Source: CAINDR01 sp964495615 (GTDB taxonomy: Bacteria; Patescibacteriota; Patescibacteriia; Patescibacteriales; UBA12465). From it: a stretch of DNA of 40,495 nucleotides. The DNA lies in NCBI GenBank assembly GCA_964495615.1, contig CAZBVX010000002.1:1-40495 (forward strand). The letters run 5' to 3'. The position numbers and the translations under genes are program-made. The notes beneath the pieces are model-generated. The model ran no database searches. It had not been told where the DNA came from and was given only the letters and a program-made list of their open reading frames with translations. Position 1 is the stretch's first letter; the number at the start of each line of letters is the position of its first letter. Shown in pieces: positions 23,998-31,618 of this stretch.

Positions 23998-24414
23998 TTA
24001 TTCTTTTGCAGCTACCGCTTCTATAATTTCTTCTTTACTGATTTTTTTGCGCACCACTTCAGTGTCTGATTTCACAGTTAGCTGTCCGTTAATAATTGCC
24101 CCATGCTCAACGGAGATTTGTGAATATTCAACATCACCAAAAATTTTTGCAGTAGCACCAAGAGATAAATATTTTTTCACTTTTATTTGTCCATAAACCT
24201 CACCATTAATGATTGCGTCTTGAGCTTCAATGTCAGCTACTATTTTTGCTTTTTCACCGATAAAAAGGCTGGCATTTGTTTTTAGGGATCCTTCAAGATG
24301 ACCCTCGATCACAATATTTCCTTGGCCATGGAAATTTCCTTTTACTTTAATTGATCCACCGATAATAGTTTCGGCGTCTTTGAATTTTTCAGAACGATTG
24401 TCTTTGTTGAACAT
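23998..24414 (-). CDS. Bactofilin (polymer-forming cytoskeletal protein)
   Basis: Bactofilins polymerise without nucleotide into filaments linked to cell shape, stalks and cell-wall enzymes. The right-handed beta-helix core runs from about residue 17 to 115 (IIGGSIKVKGNFHGQGNIVIEG...GEVYGQIKVKKYLSLGATAKIFGDVEYSQISVEHGAIINGQL), with short disordered ends. At 138 aa and without signal peptide or membrane helix it is the classical cytosolic type, unlike the secreted version at 5912-7036. It is followed by the DAGK-like gene. The gap upstream to the tRNA genes is AT-rich and shows no additional gene. Confidence 0.92.
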   Translation of the reverse strand: MFNKDNRSEKFKDAETIIGGSIKVKGNFHGQGNIVIEGHLEGSLKTNASLFIGEKAKIVADIEAQDAIINGEVYGQIKVKKYLSLGATAKIFGDVEYSQISVEHGAIINGQLTVKSDTEVVRKKISKEEIIEAVAAKE

Positions 24415-24512
24415 ATAATTTTAATTATTTTATTATTTTTCTATGTTTCTTTTATTTTAAGCTTATTTTCGGTATTGGTAAAGGGGTTATTTTAAAATCA
24501 GGACAAAAAATC

Positions 24513-24541
24513 TTGTCAAAGAGGATATTATCCTGTAAAAT
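24513..24541 (+). promoter_or_regulatory. Promoter of tRNA-Arg(CCT)
   Basis: TTGTCA (24513-24518), 17 bases, TAAAAT (24536-24541), about 50 bases upstream of the tRNA 5' end. The remaining 24415-24512 stretch is AT-rich with no other element that I can support. Confidence 0.6.
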
Positions 24542-24589
24542 TATATAAGTGCTTTTTTGTTGGGATTTTTAGGGTCAAAAACTTAGGAA

Positions 24590-24661
24590 GTCCCTGTAGT
24601 TTAATGGATAAAACAAGAGCCTCCTAAGTTCTAGATCCAGGTTCGATTCCTGGTGGGGACA
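24590..24661 (+). tRNA. tRNA-Arg (CCT anticodon)
   Basis: The cloverleaf has acceptor GTCCCTG / TGGGGAC with two G-U pairs, anticodon loop CTCCTAA (anticodon CCT), T-loop TTCGATT and discriminator A. CCA is not encoded. The leader AACTTAGGA at 24580-24588 is perfectly complementary to bases 24622-24630 of the anticodon arm. Confidence 0.94.
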
Positions 24662-24717
24662 CAATAAAAAAGTATTTTTGTCAAGTTTATATAGTAATTG
24701 TTCTTTATGGAACTATT

Positions 24718-24790
24718 GGGCCATTAGCTCACTTGGTAGAGCGCTTCCATGGCATGGAAGAGGTAAAGGGTTCGAATCCCTTATGGTCCA
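24718..24790 (+). tRNA. tRNA-Ala (GGC anticodon)
   Basis: Acceptor GGGCCAT / ATGGTCC with one G-U pair, D-arm GCTC/GAGC, anticodon stem CTTCC/GGAAG around loop ATGGCAT (anticodon GGC), T-loop TTCGAAT and discriminator A. CCA is not encoded. It follows tRNA-Arg(CCT) by 56 bases and shares its terminator. Confidence 0.95.
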
Positions 24791-24796
24791 CAATCG

Positions 24797-24823
24797 AAAA
24801 GGCATCTGAGTTTGATGCCTTTT
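24797..24823 (+). terminator. Terminator of the tRNA-Arg/tRNA-Ala unit
   Basis: A 10-bp stem AAAAGGCATC / GATGCCTTTT with a 7-base loop and trailing T starts 6 bases after tRNA-Ala. Confidence 0.88.
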
Positions 24824-24883
24824 TCCATAATTTAAAAGCAACACTAACTAAAGTCCACAAATTCTTGGACTTATCTCAAAAAT

Positions 24884-25801
24884 ATGTATGACACAATAAT
24901 TATCGGTTCTGGCCCAGCCGGAATGACTGCCGGTATTTTTGCTGCCAGGAGAGAAATGAAGGCAATAATCATCGGTAAAGATCTTGGTGGGCAAATGGTT
25001 TGGGCTGGTGAAATAGAAAATTATCCAGGAATCAAAAAAATTAGCGGATTTGAATTAATTCAAAACTTTCAAGAACAAGTAGCTTCTTTTGGGGTAGAAA
25101 TAAAAAGTGCTGAAGTGCAAAAAATTGAAAAAACCGACAATAACACCTTTTTGGTTTATTCCGGTACAGAAATTTTTGAAGGAAAGACAGTAATCATTGC
25201 CATGGGTCTTTCTCCTCGTCGTTTAGCGATTAAGGGAGAGGAAGAATTTGTTGGTAAAGGGGTTTCTTATTGTGCTAATTGTGATGCACCATTTTTTAGA
25301 AATAAAAAAGTGGCGGTTGTTGGTAGTGGTAATTCCGCCTTCGATGCTGCCGAAGTGCTTTCCAAAATTGCAAGCGAAGTCAGTTTGATTATGAGAACGG
25401 AAGAAACTGGTGCTTTTGATTCTTTGGTTGAAACAGTAAAAAACAAGACTAATGTAAAAATTTATTTAAATTCAGAAATCAAAGAAATTGTTGGCGAAAA
25501 GAGTGTTAACACAATTAATTGCGCTAATATTAAAGAAAAAACAGAGTTTAATATTGAGGTTGACGGTGTTTTTGTGGAAATTGGTCGAATTGCTAGTACT
25601 GATTTGGTGGAAAATTTTGTTGATCGAACTAGTCGTGGTCAAATTATTACCAATAATCGTTGTGAAACAAAAACACCAGGAGTTTTTGCCGCCGGAGATG
25701 TTAGTAGTCTAAGCGAATTTAAACAAATTTCAGTTGCGGTTGGTCAAGCAACAATTGCCGCCCTCTCTGCCTACCAGTATTTACAAAAAGAAAACAAATA
25801 A
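24884..25801 (+). CDS. Thioredoxin reductase-like FAD/NAD(P)H disulfide oxidoreductase
   Basis: Transfers electrons from NAD(P)H through FAD and a cysteine pair to thioredoxin or a similar protein. The FAD motif is GSGPAGMTAG (8-17), the redox pair is C130-ANC-C133 in SYCANCDAPFF, the pyridine nucleotide motif is GSGNSAFDAAE, and the C-terminal FAD motif is GVFAAGDV. At 305 aa it matches TrxB. The pyridine site lacks the usual run of basic residues after the strand (MRTEETGAFD instead of HRRDxFR), so NADPH preference is uncertain and ferredoxin- or NADH-dependent variants are possible. It has its own terminator and no clear partner gene beside it. Confidence 0.92.
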   Translation: MYDTIIIGSGPAGMTAGIFAARREMKAIIIGKDLGGQMVWAGEIENYPGIKKISGFELIQNFQEQVASFGVEIKSAEVQKIEKTDNNTFLVYSGTEIFEGKTVIIAMGLSPRRLAIKGEEEFVGKGVSYCANCDAPFFRNKKVAVVGSGNSAFDAAEVLSKIASEVSLIMRTEETGAFDSLVETVKNKTNVKIYLNSEIKEIVGEKSVNTINCANIKEKTEFNIEVDGVFVEIGRIASTDLVENFVDRTSRGQIITNNRCETKTPGVFAAGDVSSLSEFKQISVAVGQATIAALSAYQYLQKENK

Positions 25802-25810
25802 AAGTTTTCC

Positions 25811-25836
25811 AAAAGACGCCTTCTTTGGCGCCTTTT
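25811..25836 (+). terminator. Terminator after the thioredoxin reductase gene
   Basis: AAAAGACGCC and GGCGCCTTTT pair with one A-C mismatch around a 6-base loop and end in six T. Confidence 0.8.
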
Positions 25837-25883
25837 TTATTAAGCAAAAAAAAGGTATAATTAAGTTAAATATTAAATAAATT

Positions 25884-27155
25884 ATGAATAATAAAAAAAT
25901 TAACTTGATAGCTGTAGATATGGGTTACGGACATCAGCGAGCGGCATACCCTCTTCTGGACTTGGCTGGTGGGGAAAGTTTGACTTTGAATAACTATGAA
26001 GGCATTCCTGGCTGGGAAAAAGATTATTGGATCAATAACTTAAAGTCTTATGAAAAAATTTCTCGTTTTAAAAAGGTTCCTTTTTTAGGAGGGGTGGTTT
26101 TTTCAGTTATGGATTATTTTCAGAAAATTTTACCACTATATCCTTTTCGAGACTTATCTCGCCCAACTTTTCAGCAAAAATATTTCTATTCTTTTATTAA
26201 AAAAGGTTTAGGAAAAGATTTGGTGGACAAATTAAATCCGGAAAAACTTCCTTTTGTCACAACCTTTTTTGTTGCAGCACAAGCAGCGGAGTATCATAAC
26301 TATCAAGGAGAAATTTATTGTATTATTTGTGACACCGATGCTTCTCGAGCCTGGGCGCCCTTGAATCCGAAAAACAGCAAAATAAAATATTTTGTTCCTA
26401 GCGAAAAAGTAAAAAAAAGATTTTTGATGTATGGTTTGCCGGAAAATAACCTCATAGTTACCGGTTTTCCTTTGCCAAAAGAAAATATTGGCACCCAAAA
26501 AGAAATTTTAAAATCCGATTTGTTAAGCCGAATAAATAACCTTGATCCGCAAAAAGAATATCAATCAGAATACAGAGGTATATTAGATGATGAATTTTTA
26601 AATATTGAAAAAAAGCCAGATAGACCACTAACCATCACCTTTGCTGTTGGCGGTGCGGGCGCTCAAAAAGAAATTGGTGTAACCATTATTAAAAAATTAT
26701 CCGAACAAATTAAAAGTAAAAAATTAATTGTTAATCTGGTTGCTGGCAGTCGTTCAGAAGTTAAAGATTATTTTTTTGAAGAAATTAAAAATTTAGAAAT
26801 AGTTGAAGGAGTAAACGTTGTTTTTAATACTAATAAAACTGAATATTTCAAAGAATTCAATCAAGTCCTAAGAATAACCGATATTTTATGGACCAAGCCA
26901 TCGGAACTTTCTTTTTATTCTGGTCTTGGTTTGCCGATAATGATTTCTTCCCCGGTTGGTTCGCAGGAAGATTTTAATCGTGATTGGTTAATTTCGGTGG
27001 GCGGTGGAATTGATAGTCCTTCACCAGAGTTTGTTGATCAGTGGTTGCCGCCAATGTTAGCATCTGGTAGATTGGCACGAGCAGCAATGGACGGTTATTT
27101 GAATGCCGAACAAATGGGAACTTATAATATAGAAAAATATTTTCATAAAAACTAA
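25884..27155 (+). CDS. GT-B fold glycosyltransferase, MGDG-synthase/GT28-like
   Basis: The N-terminus NLIAVDMGYGHQRAA (GYGH at 14-17) is the glycine-rich loop found in MGDG synthase, processive diacylglycerol glucosyltransferase and MurG-like GT28 enzymes. The C-terminal half starts with ITFAVGGAGAQKEIGVTII, the position where GT28 proteins bind the nucleotide sugar, and has LWTKPSELSFYSGLGLPIMISSPVGSQED, equivalent to the donor-contacting TKPGG segment. At 423 aa it fits two Rossmann domains. Lipid-linked sugar transfer is the likely role, but the acceptor is unknown and the sequence is distant from named families. It opens a plus-strand cluster with a transporter and a hydrolase. Confidence 0.7.
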   Translation: MNNKKINLIAVDMGYGHQRAAYPLLDLAGGESLTLNNYEGIPGWEKDYWINNLKSYEKISRFKKVPFLGGVVFSVMDYFQKILPLYPFRDLSRPTFQQKYFYSFIKKGLGKDLVDKLNPEKLPFVTTFFVAAQAAEYHNYQGEIYCIICDTDASRAWAPLNPKNSKIKYFVPSEKVKKRFLMYGLPENNLIVTGFPLPKENIGTQKEILKSDLLSRINNLDPQKEYQSEYRGILDDEFLNIEKKPDRPLTITFAVGGAGAQKEIGVTIIKKLSEQIKSKKLIVNLVAGSRSEVKDYFFEEIKNLEIVEGVNVVFNTNKTEYFKEFNQVLRITDILWTKPSELSFYSGLGLPIMISSPVGSQEDFNRDWLISVGGGIDSPSPEFVDQWLPPMLASGRLARAAMDGYLNAEQMGTYNIEKYFHKN

Positions 27156-27169
27156 ATTATAATTTACTT

Positions 27170-28102
27170 ATGTCTTGGATTTTTGTTGCTCTCTTGGCCT
27201 ATTTATTTTTAGTGATTGCCAATCTTTTCGATAAATTTTTAATCGATAATGTTTTACCAAGCAGTAAAGCCTATACTTTTATTGCTTGCTTGCTCGGTGG
27301 TTTGGTTTTTCTAGCCGCACCATGGTTTTTGCAGTGGCCGGGATTTTTTTGGTTTTTTATTAATATTTTTTCTGGAGGAATTTTTGTGGCAGCACTCCTA
27401 ACTCTCTATGAATCTCTTCGTCGCGGCGAAGCTTCTAGGGTTTTAGTTTTGGTTGGTGGATTAACACCAGTTTTTTCGGTTGTATTTTCTATTCTGTTTT
27501 TTAAGGAACATTATACTTTTTCGCAATGGGTAGGAATTGTTTGCTTAATTTTGGGGGCAATTATTATCGCTTTTCTTCCCCGAAAAAGAAATTGGTTGTC
27601 GCGAGTGATGAATAAACTAAAAATAAGACAAGGTGTAAAAACCAACTCTTTAATTTTTGCAATTACTTCCGCCTTTTTTTATTCAGTTTATTTTTTAATG
27701 ACAAAATATGCTTATTCTGTCCAGTCATTCACAAGCGCTTTTTTGTGGAGCCGATTAGGTGCAGTAATTTTTGTTCTGTTTTTTTTAATTAATATAAAAA
27801 ACAGAAAAGAAATATTAAAAATTTTTAAGAAGCCAAACAAAAACAACAAATTTTTAGTTGTTGTTGGTCAGTTTTTTGGTGCTTCTGGTTTTGTTCTTCA
27901 GAATTATGCAATATTTTTAGGGTCAGTAGCTCTGGTTAATGCTGCTCAAGGGGTGCAGTATGCTTTGCTTTTAATTATCAGCACCGTCTTAGCTTTGATA
28001 TCGCCAAAACTATTAAAAGAAACATTCTCTTGGAGAATTTTCTTGCAGAAATTATTTGCAGTTTTAGTTATTGGTGTCGGTTTATATTTTATTATGATTT
28101 AA
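27170..28102 (+). CDS. EamA/DMT-family membrane transporter
   Basis: A ten-helix permease of the drug/metabolite transporter superfamily, built from two EamA halves of five helices. The end of the first half shows ESLRRGEASRVLVLVGGLTPVFSVVFSILFFKEHYTFSQWVGIVCLILGAIII, a close match to the EamA pattern, and the second half repeats it in ALVNAAQGVQYALLLIISTVLALISPKLLKE. At 310 aa it has normal length. It follows the GT-B gene by 14 bases and precedes the hydrolase by 1. Some DMT proteins move lipid-linked sugars, so flipping the product of the neighbour is possible, but metabolite export is equally open. Confidence 0.88.
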   Translation: MSWIFVALLAYLFLVIANLFDKFLIDNVLPSSKAYTFIACLLGGLVFLAAPWFLQWPGFFWFFINIFSGGIFVAALLTLYESLRRGEASRVLVLVGGLTPVFSVVFSILFFKEHYTFSQWVGIVCLILGAIIIAFLPRKRNWLSRVMNKLKIRQGVKTNSLIFAITSAFFYSVYFLMTKYAYSVQSFTSAFLWSRLGAVIFVLFFLINIKNRKEILKIFKKPNKNNKFLVVVGQFFGASGFVLQNYAIFLGSVALVNAAQGVQYALLLIISTVLALISPKLLKETFSWRIFLQKLFAVLVIGVGLYFIMI

Positions 28103-28103
28103 T

Positions 28104-29144
28104 ATGCTAAAAGATAATTGGAAAAAGATAAAAGATTTTGAAAAAAGCCCAATTGTTATTGGTTGGCATATTTTTTTAATTTTATTATTTTTGATTTTGT
28201 TTTATTTTTTTAAAATTGCTGACAATTATCCAAGTAAACAAGATCTAAAACACGAGCAAGATTTTTTTGGTGTCACTTTTTCAAAAAAGTATTGTGAAGA
28301 TCTTGGTTTGGATTGGAAAGAGGTTTATTTGGCGACCATCGATGAATTAAAAGTCAAAGAAATACGTTTACCGATATATTGGGATGAAATTGAAAAAACA
28401 AAAAATGTTTATGACTTTTCTGATTATGACTACATTATTCAAGAAGGCGAAAAAAGAGATGTAAAGTTTATTGTTAATTTAGGTTGGCGCTTGCCTCGCT
28501 GGCCAGAATGTCACGCTCCAGCATGGGCGACAAATAAAACTTTGGAATTTTCAAAAATTGAAGCTGTCAAAATGATTCAAGAGGCAGTAGCTCACTATAA
28601 AGATAATCAATCAATAATAATTTGGCAATTAGAAAATGAACCATTCTTTGATGCTTTTGGTGTTTGTCCAGATAGTGATGAGGAATTTTTCAAGAAAGAA
28701 CTGGCGGCCATAAAAGCCATAGATGATCGTCCAGTCTTGGTTTCTGCTAGTGGTGAATTAAGTTTTTGGAAAAAAGAAGCAAAATATGGCGATCTTTTTG
28801 GTACCACTCTTTATCGGGTTGTGTGGGGTAAATTTACTGGTTATATCCGCTACCCTTTTCCTTCTTGGTTTTATGGAGCAAAAGCCAAATTGGCTGGCAT
28901 AAAACAAGAAAATGCATATATTGTAGAACTTCAAGCTGAGCCTTGGGTGCCAAGTGGAAAAATTATTTATCTTTCCCCAGAAGAAGAAAAGAAATCATTC
29001 AGCATTGAACAATTCCGGGCAAATCTGCAGTATTCTATTGATACCAAATTTAGCAAAAGCTATCTTTGGGGTGTTGAGTGGTGGTACCATAAGCACTTAA
29101 ACGGTGATAGTAGATATTGGGATTTAGCTAAAACTATATTTTAG
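28104..29144 (+). CDS. Membrane-anchored clan GH-A glycoside hydrolase-like protein
   Basis: One hydrophobic segment (about 18-37) anchors a TIM-barrel domain outside the cell. Early strands show FFGVTFSKKYCEDLGLDWKEVY and EIRLPIYWDEIEKTKNVYDFSDYDYII, a layout shared with GH5, GH42 and related families. The acid/base motif is WQLENEP with E179 and the likely nucleophile is E275 in YIVELQAEPW at the expected distance. At 346 aa it is a minimal barrel with no carbohydrate-binding module. It could be a hydrolase or transglycosylase acting on the surface glycan made by the cluster. The family number cannot be assigned by eye. Confidence 0.82.
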   Translation: MLKDNWKKIKDFEKSPIVIGWHIFLILLFLILFYFFKIADNYPSKQDLKHEQDFFGVTFSKKYCEDLGLDWKEVYLATIDELKVKEIRLPIYWDEIEKTKNVYDFSDYDYIIQEGEKRDVKFIVNLGWRLPRWPECHAPAWATNKTLEFSKIEAVKMIQEAVAHYKDNQSIIIWQLENEPFFDAFGVCPDSDEEFFKKELAAIKAIDDRPVLVSASGELSFWKKEAKYGDLFGTTLYRVVWGKFTGYIRYPFPSWFYGAKAKLAGIKQENAYIVELQAEPWVPSGKIIYLSPEEEKKSFSIEQFRANLQYSIDTKFSKSYLWGVEWWYHKHLNGDSRYWDLAKTIF

Positions 29145-29159
29145 TTTTTTCAAATTATT

Positions 29160-29870
29160 ATGTTGTCAATTATTATTCCAACCCTAAACGAAGAAAAATT
29201 TCTTCCTCGCTTGATACAATCAATTAGAAAACAAAATTTTTCAGACTATGAAATAATTGTTTCTGATGCTAATTCTAGCGACCAAACCAAAGAAATTGCC
29301 TTGCAAAACAACTGTAATTTTATTGTTGATGTTGATGACAACCATCATCACCCAGCTTGGCAAAGAAACAATGGAGCAAAAGCAGCCTGCGGAGATGTTC
29401 TTTTGTTTTTGGACGCCGATACTGTTCTACAAGAAGATTTTTTGGAAAAAGTCATGAAAGAATTTAATTCAAAAAAATTATCTGGTGCTGGTTTTTATTT
29501 TAAATTTAATCCTAACAAATTTAGCTATCGTATTTTTGCTTTTTTATATAATTTTTTCTGTTTTTTTAGGCAGTATTTTTCACCAATTTCTATTGGTGCA
29601 GGAATAGTTGCCAAAAAAGAGTTTCATGACTTGATTGGTGGTTTTGACCACACTCTTTGTTTGGCGGAAGATTATGATTATTGCCAAAGAATTGGAAAAA
29701 AAGGAAAATTTAGAATTATTACTTCTTGCCGACTTCTATATTCTTCTCGAAGAATTGAAAAAGATGGTTTTTTTAAGGTTGGGTTAGCTTGGACTAGGAT
29801 GGCTTTCTATACTTTTTTTAATAGAAAAATAAAAAATTTAAAAATAAAATATGATTTTGGAAAATTTTAA
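29160..29870 (+). CDS. Glycosyltransferase family 2
   Basis: A GT-A fold enzyme starting MLSIIIPTLNEEKFLPRLIQSI with the nucleotide-binding DANSSDQT (35-42) and the metal motif FLDADT. A conserved GGFDHTLCLAEDYDYCQRI segment supplies the catalytic acid region (ED). A hydrophobic stretch (about 120-150) could associate with the membrane. At 236 aa it resembles the small family-2 transferases near carotenoid, hopanoid and lipid glycosylation genes. It follows the hydrolase by 15 bases and overlaps the DoxX-like gene by 20, so the five genes 25884-30261 appear to be one unit. Confidence 0.9.
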   Translation: MLSIIIPTLNEEKFLPRLIQSIRKQNFSDYEIIVSDANSSDQTKEIALQNNCNFIVDVDDNHHHPAWQRNNGAKAACGDVLLFLDADTVLQEDFLEKVMKEFNSKKLSGAGFYFKFNPNKFSYRIFAFLYNFFCFFRQYFSPISIGAGIVAKKEFHDLIGGFDHTLCLAEDYDYCQRIGKKGKFRIITSCRLLYSSRRIEKDGFFKVGLAWTRMAFYTFFNRKIKNLKIKYDFGKF

Positions 29871-30261
29871 ATTGAGCAATTTATTTAAAAAACCAGAAAA
29901 TATTTTACGAGTATTTTTAGCTCTGGTTTTTTTATCTGCTGGAATTTTTAGAGTTATTAATCCCGAAATTGCAAAATTAGAATTTTTTTATCTTAAACTT
30001 CCAGAAAATCTTTCTATTTTAACAACCATCTTTGAAATCATTACTGGTTTGGGATTACTCTTTAATAAGGGGACCAAGCTTGTTTATGGAGCACTTATTG
30101 CTTTTCTGATGTTTGTTTTGAGCTGGGCGCTGGCAATAGACGGAAAGAATCTTCTCGCTTCTTCTGATGAATTATTTATTTTTAACCTTAACCCAACAGA
30201 CCTATTTTTGCACTTTGTATTTTTATTGTTAGCCCTTGTTTTAATAATTAAGAAAAAATAA
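29851..30261 (+). CDS. DoxX-like four-helix membrane protein
   Basis: Four membrane helices (about 17-34, 47-66, 76-94 and 114-133) in the DoxX/MauE-type pattern: NILRVFLALVFLSAGIFRVINP, ILTTIFEIITGLGLLF, LVYGALIAFLMFVLSWALAI and LFLHFVFLLLALVLII. DoxX-like proteins are poorly defined and often linked to redox or thiol processes. The start overlaps the GT2 end by 20 bases. A long hairpin terminator follows the stop. No catalytic residues are evident. The family call is moderate. Confidence 0.75.
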   Translation: MILENFKLSNLFKKPENILRVFLALVFLSAGIFRVINPEIAKLEFFYLKLPENLSILTTIFEIITGLGLLFNKGTKLVYGALIAFLMFVLSWALAIDGKNLLASSDELFIFNLNPTDLFLHFVFLLLALVLIIKKK

Positions 30262-30263
30262 AT

Positions 30264-30306
30264 CCAATACAAAAAAACACCCGTTATGGGTGTTTTTTTG
30301 TATTGG
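30264..30306. terminator. Perfect 19-bp palindromic terminator touching the tRNA-Gly CCA
   Basis: Bases 30264-30282 and 30288-30306 are exact inverse complements around loop GTTAT, each arm carrying a seven-base A or T run next to ACACCC/GGGTGT. It terminates the plus-strand cluster, and its right arm contains the encoded CCA end of the minus-strand tRNA-Gly (30306-30304). Confidence 0.92.
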
Positions 30307-30378
30307 AGCGGGTAAGGGGAATCGAACCCCTCTCCTCAGCTTGGAAGGCTGATGTAATAGCCACTATACAATACCCGC
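30304..30378 (-). tRNA. tRNA-Gly (TCC anticodon)
   Basis: Acceptor GCGGGTA / TACCCGC, anticodon loop CTTCCAA (anticodon TCC), T-loop TTCGATT, discriminator T as in bacterial tRNA-Gly, and an encoded CCA. The 3' end overlaps the long palindrome that also terminates the convergent gene cluster. Confidence 0.96.
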
Positions 30379-30397
30379 CTAATAAGTGTCTTTAAGC

Positions 30398-30426
30398 ATT
30401 TTAGCTAACAGAAAGCTTTTAGTCAA
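30398..30426 (-). promoter_or_regulatory. Promoter of tRNA-Gly
   Basis: On the minus strand TTGACT (30426-30421) and TAAAAT (30403-30398) with a 17-base spacer, 20 bases before the tRNA 5' end. It has the same design as the tRNA-Arg(TCT) promoter. Confidence 0.75.
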
Positions 30427-30433
30427 TTATTTG

Positions 30434-31618
30434 CTATTTTGTGTCTTTTAGCCAAAATAATACTGGGAAAGCTAAACACATCAAAAAAGCGCCAATCAAA
30501 AATAAAACATTCAAGGAAGAAAATAACAGAGTTAGTGCTCCTAGAGAAGAACCAAAAATATAACCAAGCGGTCCAGTAGCACGAAAAAGATTGATATAGT
30601 CAACATCTTTGGCGTCAACAGTTTTGAAAAAATAAGATTCCCTCATTGCTTCCACTAAAGCCGCCCCGACCCTGCTAAAAAAGAGAATTCCCGCCCAAAG
30701 CCAAAAACTTGTTGAAGTTACTGAGTAAAAAAAGATCAAAGAAAGAGAAATAATAATAAAGCCGAGAATCATAATCTCTTTTTCTCCAATATAACGATCG
30801 GCAATAATTCCAGCGGGAATTTGAAAAATAATAAAAGGAATTAGCATTAAAGAAAACATTGTTCCTAGAGAATCCCAATCAAAGCCAATGTTTTGATTCA
30901 AATAAACTGGCAAAAAAACAACAGCCAAACTATAAAAAACACTCAGCAGAAAAGCCAAGAAAAAAATAGAACGCAATTTGCTAATTTTAAAGATGTTTTT
31001 TATGGTTTTGATTGTCCCTAAATCGCTATACTTTGTTTTGTCTGCCAAATTGTCTTTTTGAAACATGAAGAAGAAGGCAAATGTCATCAAACAAAAAAGA
31101 GAGGCGGCATAAGTTATTTCAAATCCTCCAGCAGCAATCAAGAGTCCAGCGATAAAAGGAGAAACAATCCAGCCAAGATTAACGGCAGTAAAGTAAGTGG
31201 TGTGAATTTTTCCTGATGATCCATTGCAACAAAAACTTTCTACAAAAACATCCATATTAATAGCAATCAAGGCAACGCAAATACTCATTAAGCCAAAAAA
31301 GAAAAACATTATCCAGGGATTACTTGGCGCAAAAGTTAAACCAATCAAAGAAAGAGCATAAAGAAAAATAACCCTTCTAGTGCTGCGGAAATTTTTTATT
31401 TTTTTAATTAGTCCTGGAAAAAAAAGAATAGAAAAAAAAGTTAGAACATTCGCCAGTAAGAAAAAAGTGGAAACAAGAGGCAAGCCGACTGTTGAAGATA
31501 AAAAACTAGATTGGCTATAAGCTGGAATAGCCGCTGCCATGGAAATAATAAAACCGAAAAAATATAGAATAAATAGTTTTTTTTGGTGATTTTTCTGTTT
31601 CGGAAGTTTTTTAGTCAT
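30434..31618 (-). CDS. MFS transporter
   Basis: A twelve-helix permease of the major facilitator superfamily. The first half includes SFLSSTVGLPLVSTFFLLANVLTF and a charged loop KKIKNFRSTRRVIF between helices 2 and 3, the second half SIFFLAFLLSVFYSLAVVFLPVYL and an ADRYIGEKEIMILGF loop corresponding to the A-motif between helices 8 and 9. At 394 aa it is a normal single-chain MFS protein. The start overlaps the lgt stop by 8 bases, so it is co-transcribed with lgt and tRNA-Leu. The substrate cannot be inferred; drug or metabolite efflux is a guess. Confidence 0.87.
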   Translation of the reverse strand: MTKKLPKQKNHQKKLFILYFFGFIISMAAAIPAYSQSSFLSSTVGLPLVSTFFLLANVLTFFSILFFPGLIKKIKNFRSTRRVIFLYALSLIGLTFAPSNPWIMFFFFGLMSICVALIAINMDVFVESFCCNGSSGKIHTTYFTAVNLGWIVSPFIAGLLIAAGGFEITYAASLFCLMTFAFFFMFQKDNLADKTKYSDLGTIKTIKNIFKISKLRSIFFLAFLLSVFYSLAVVFLPVYLNQNIGFDWDSLGTMFSLMLIPFIIFQIPAGIIADRYIGEKEIMILGFIIISLSLIFFYSVTSTSFWLWAGILFFSRVGAALVEAMRESYFFKTVDAKDVDYINLFRATGPLGYIFGSSLGALTLLFSSLNVLFLIGAFLMCLAFPVLFWLKDTK

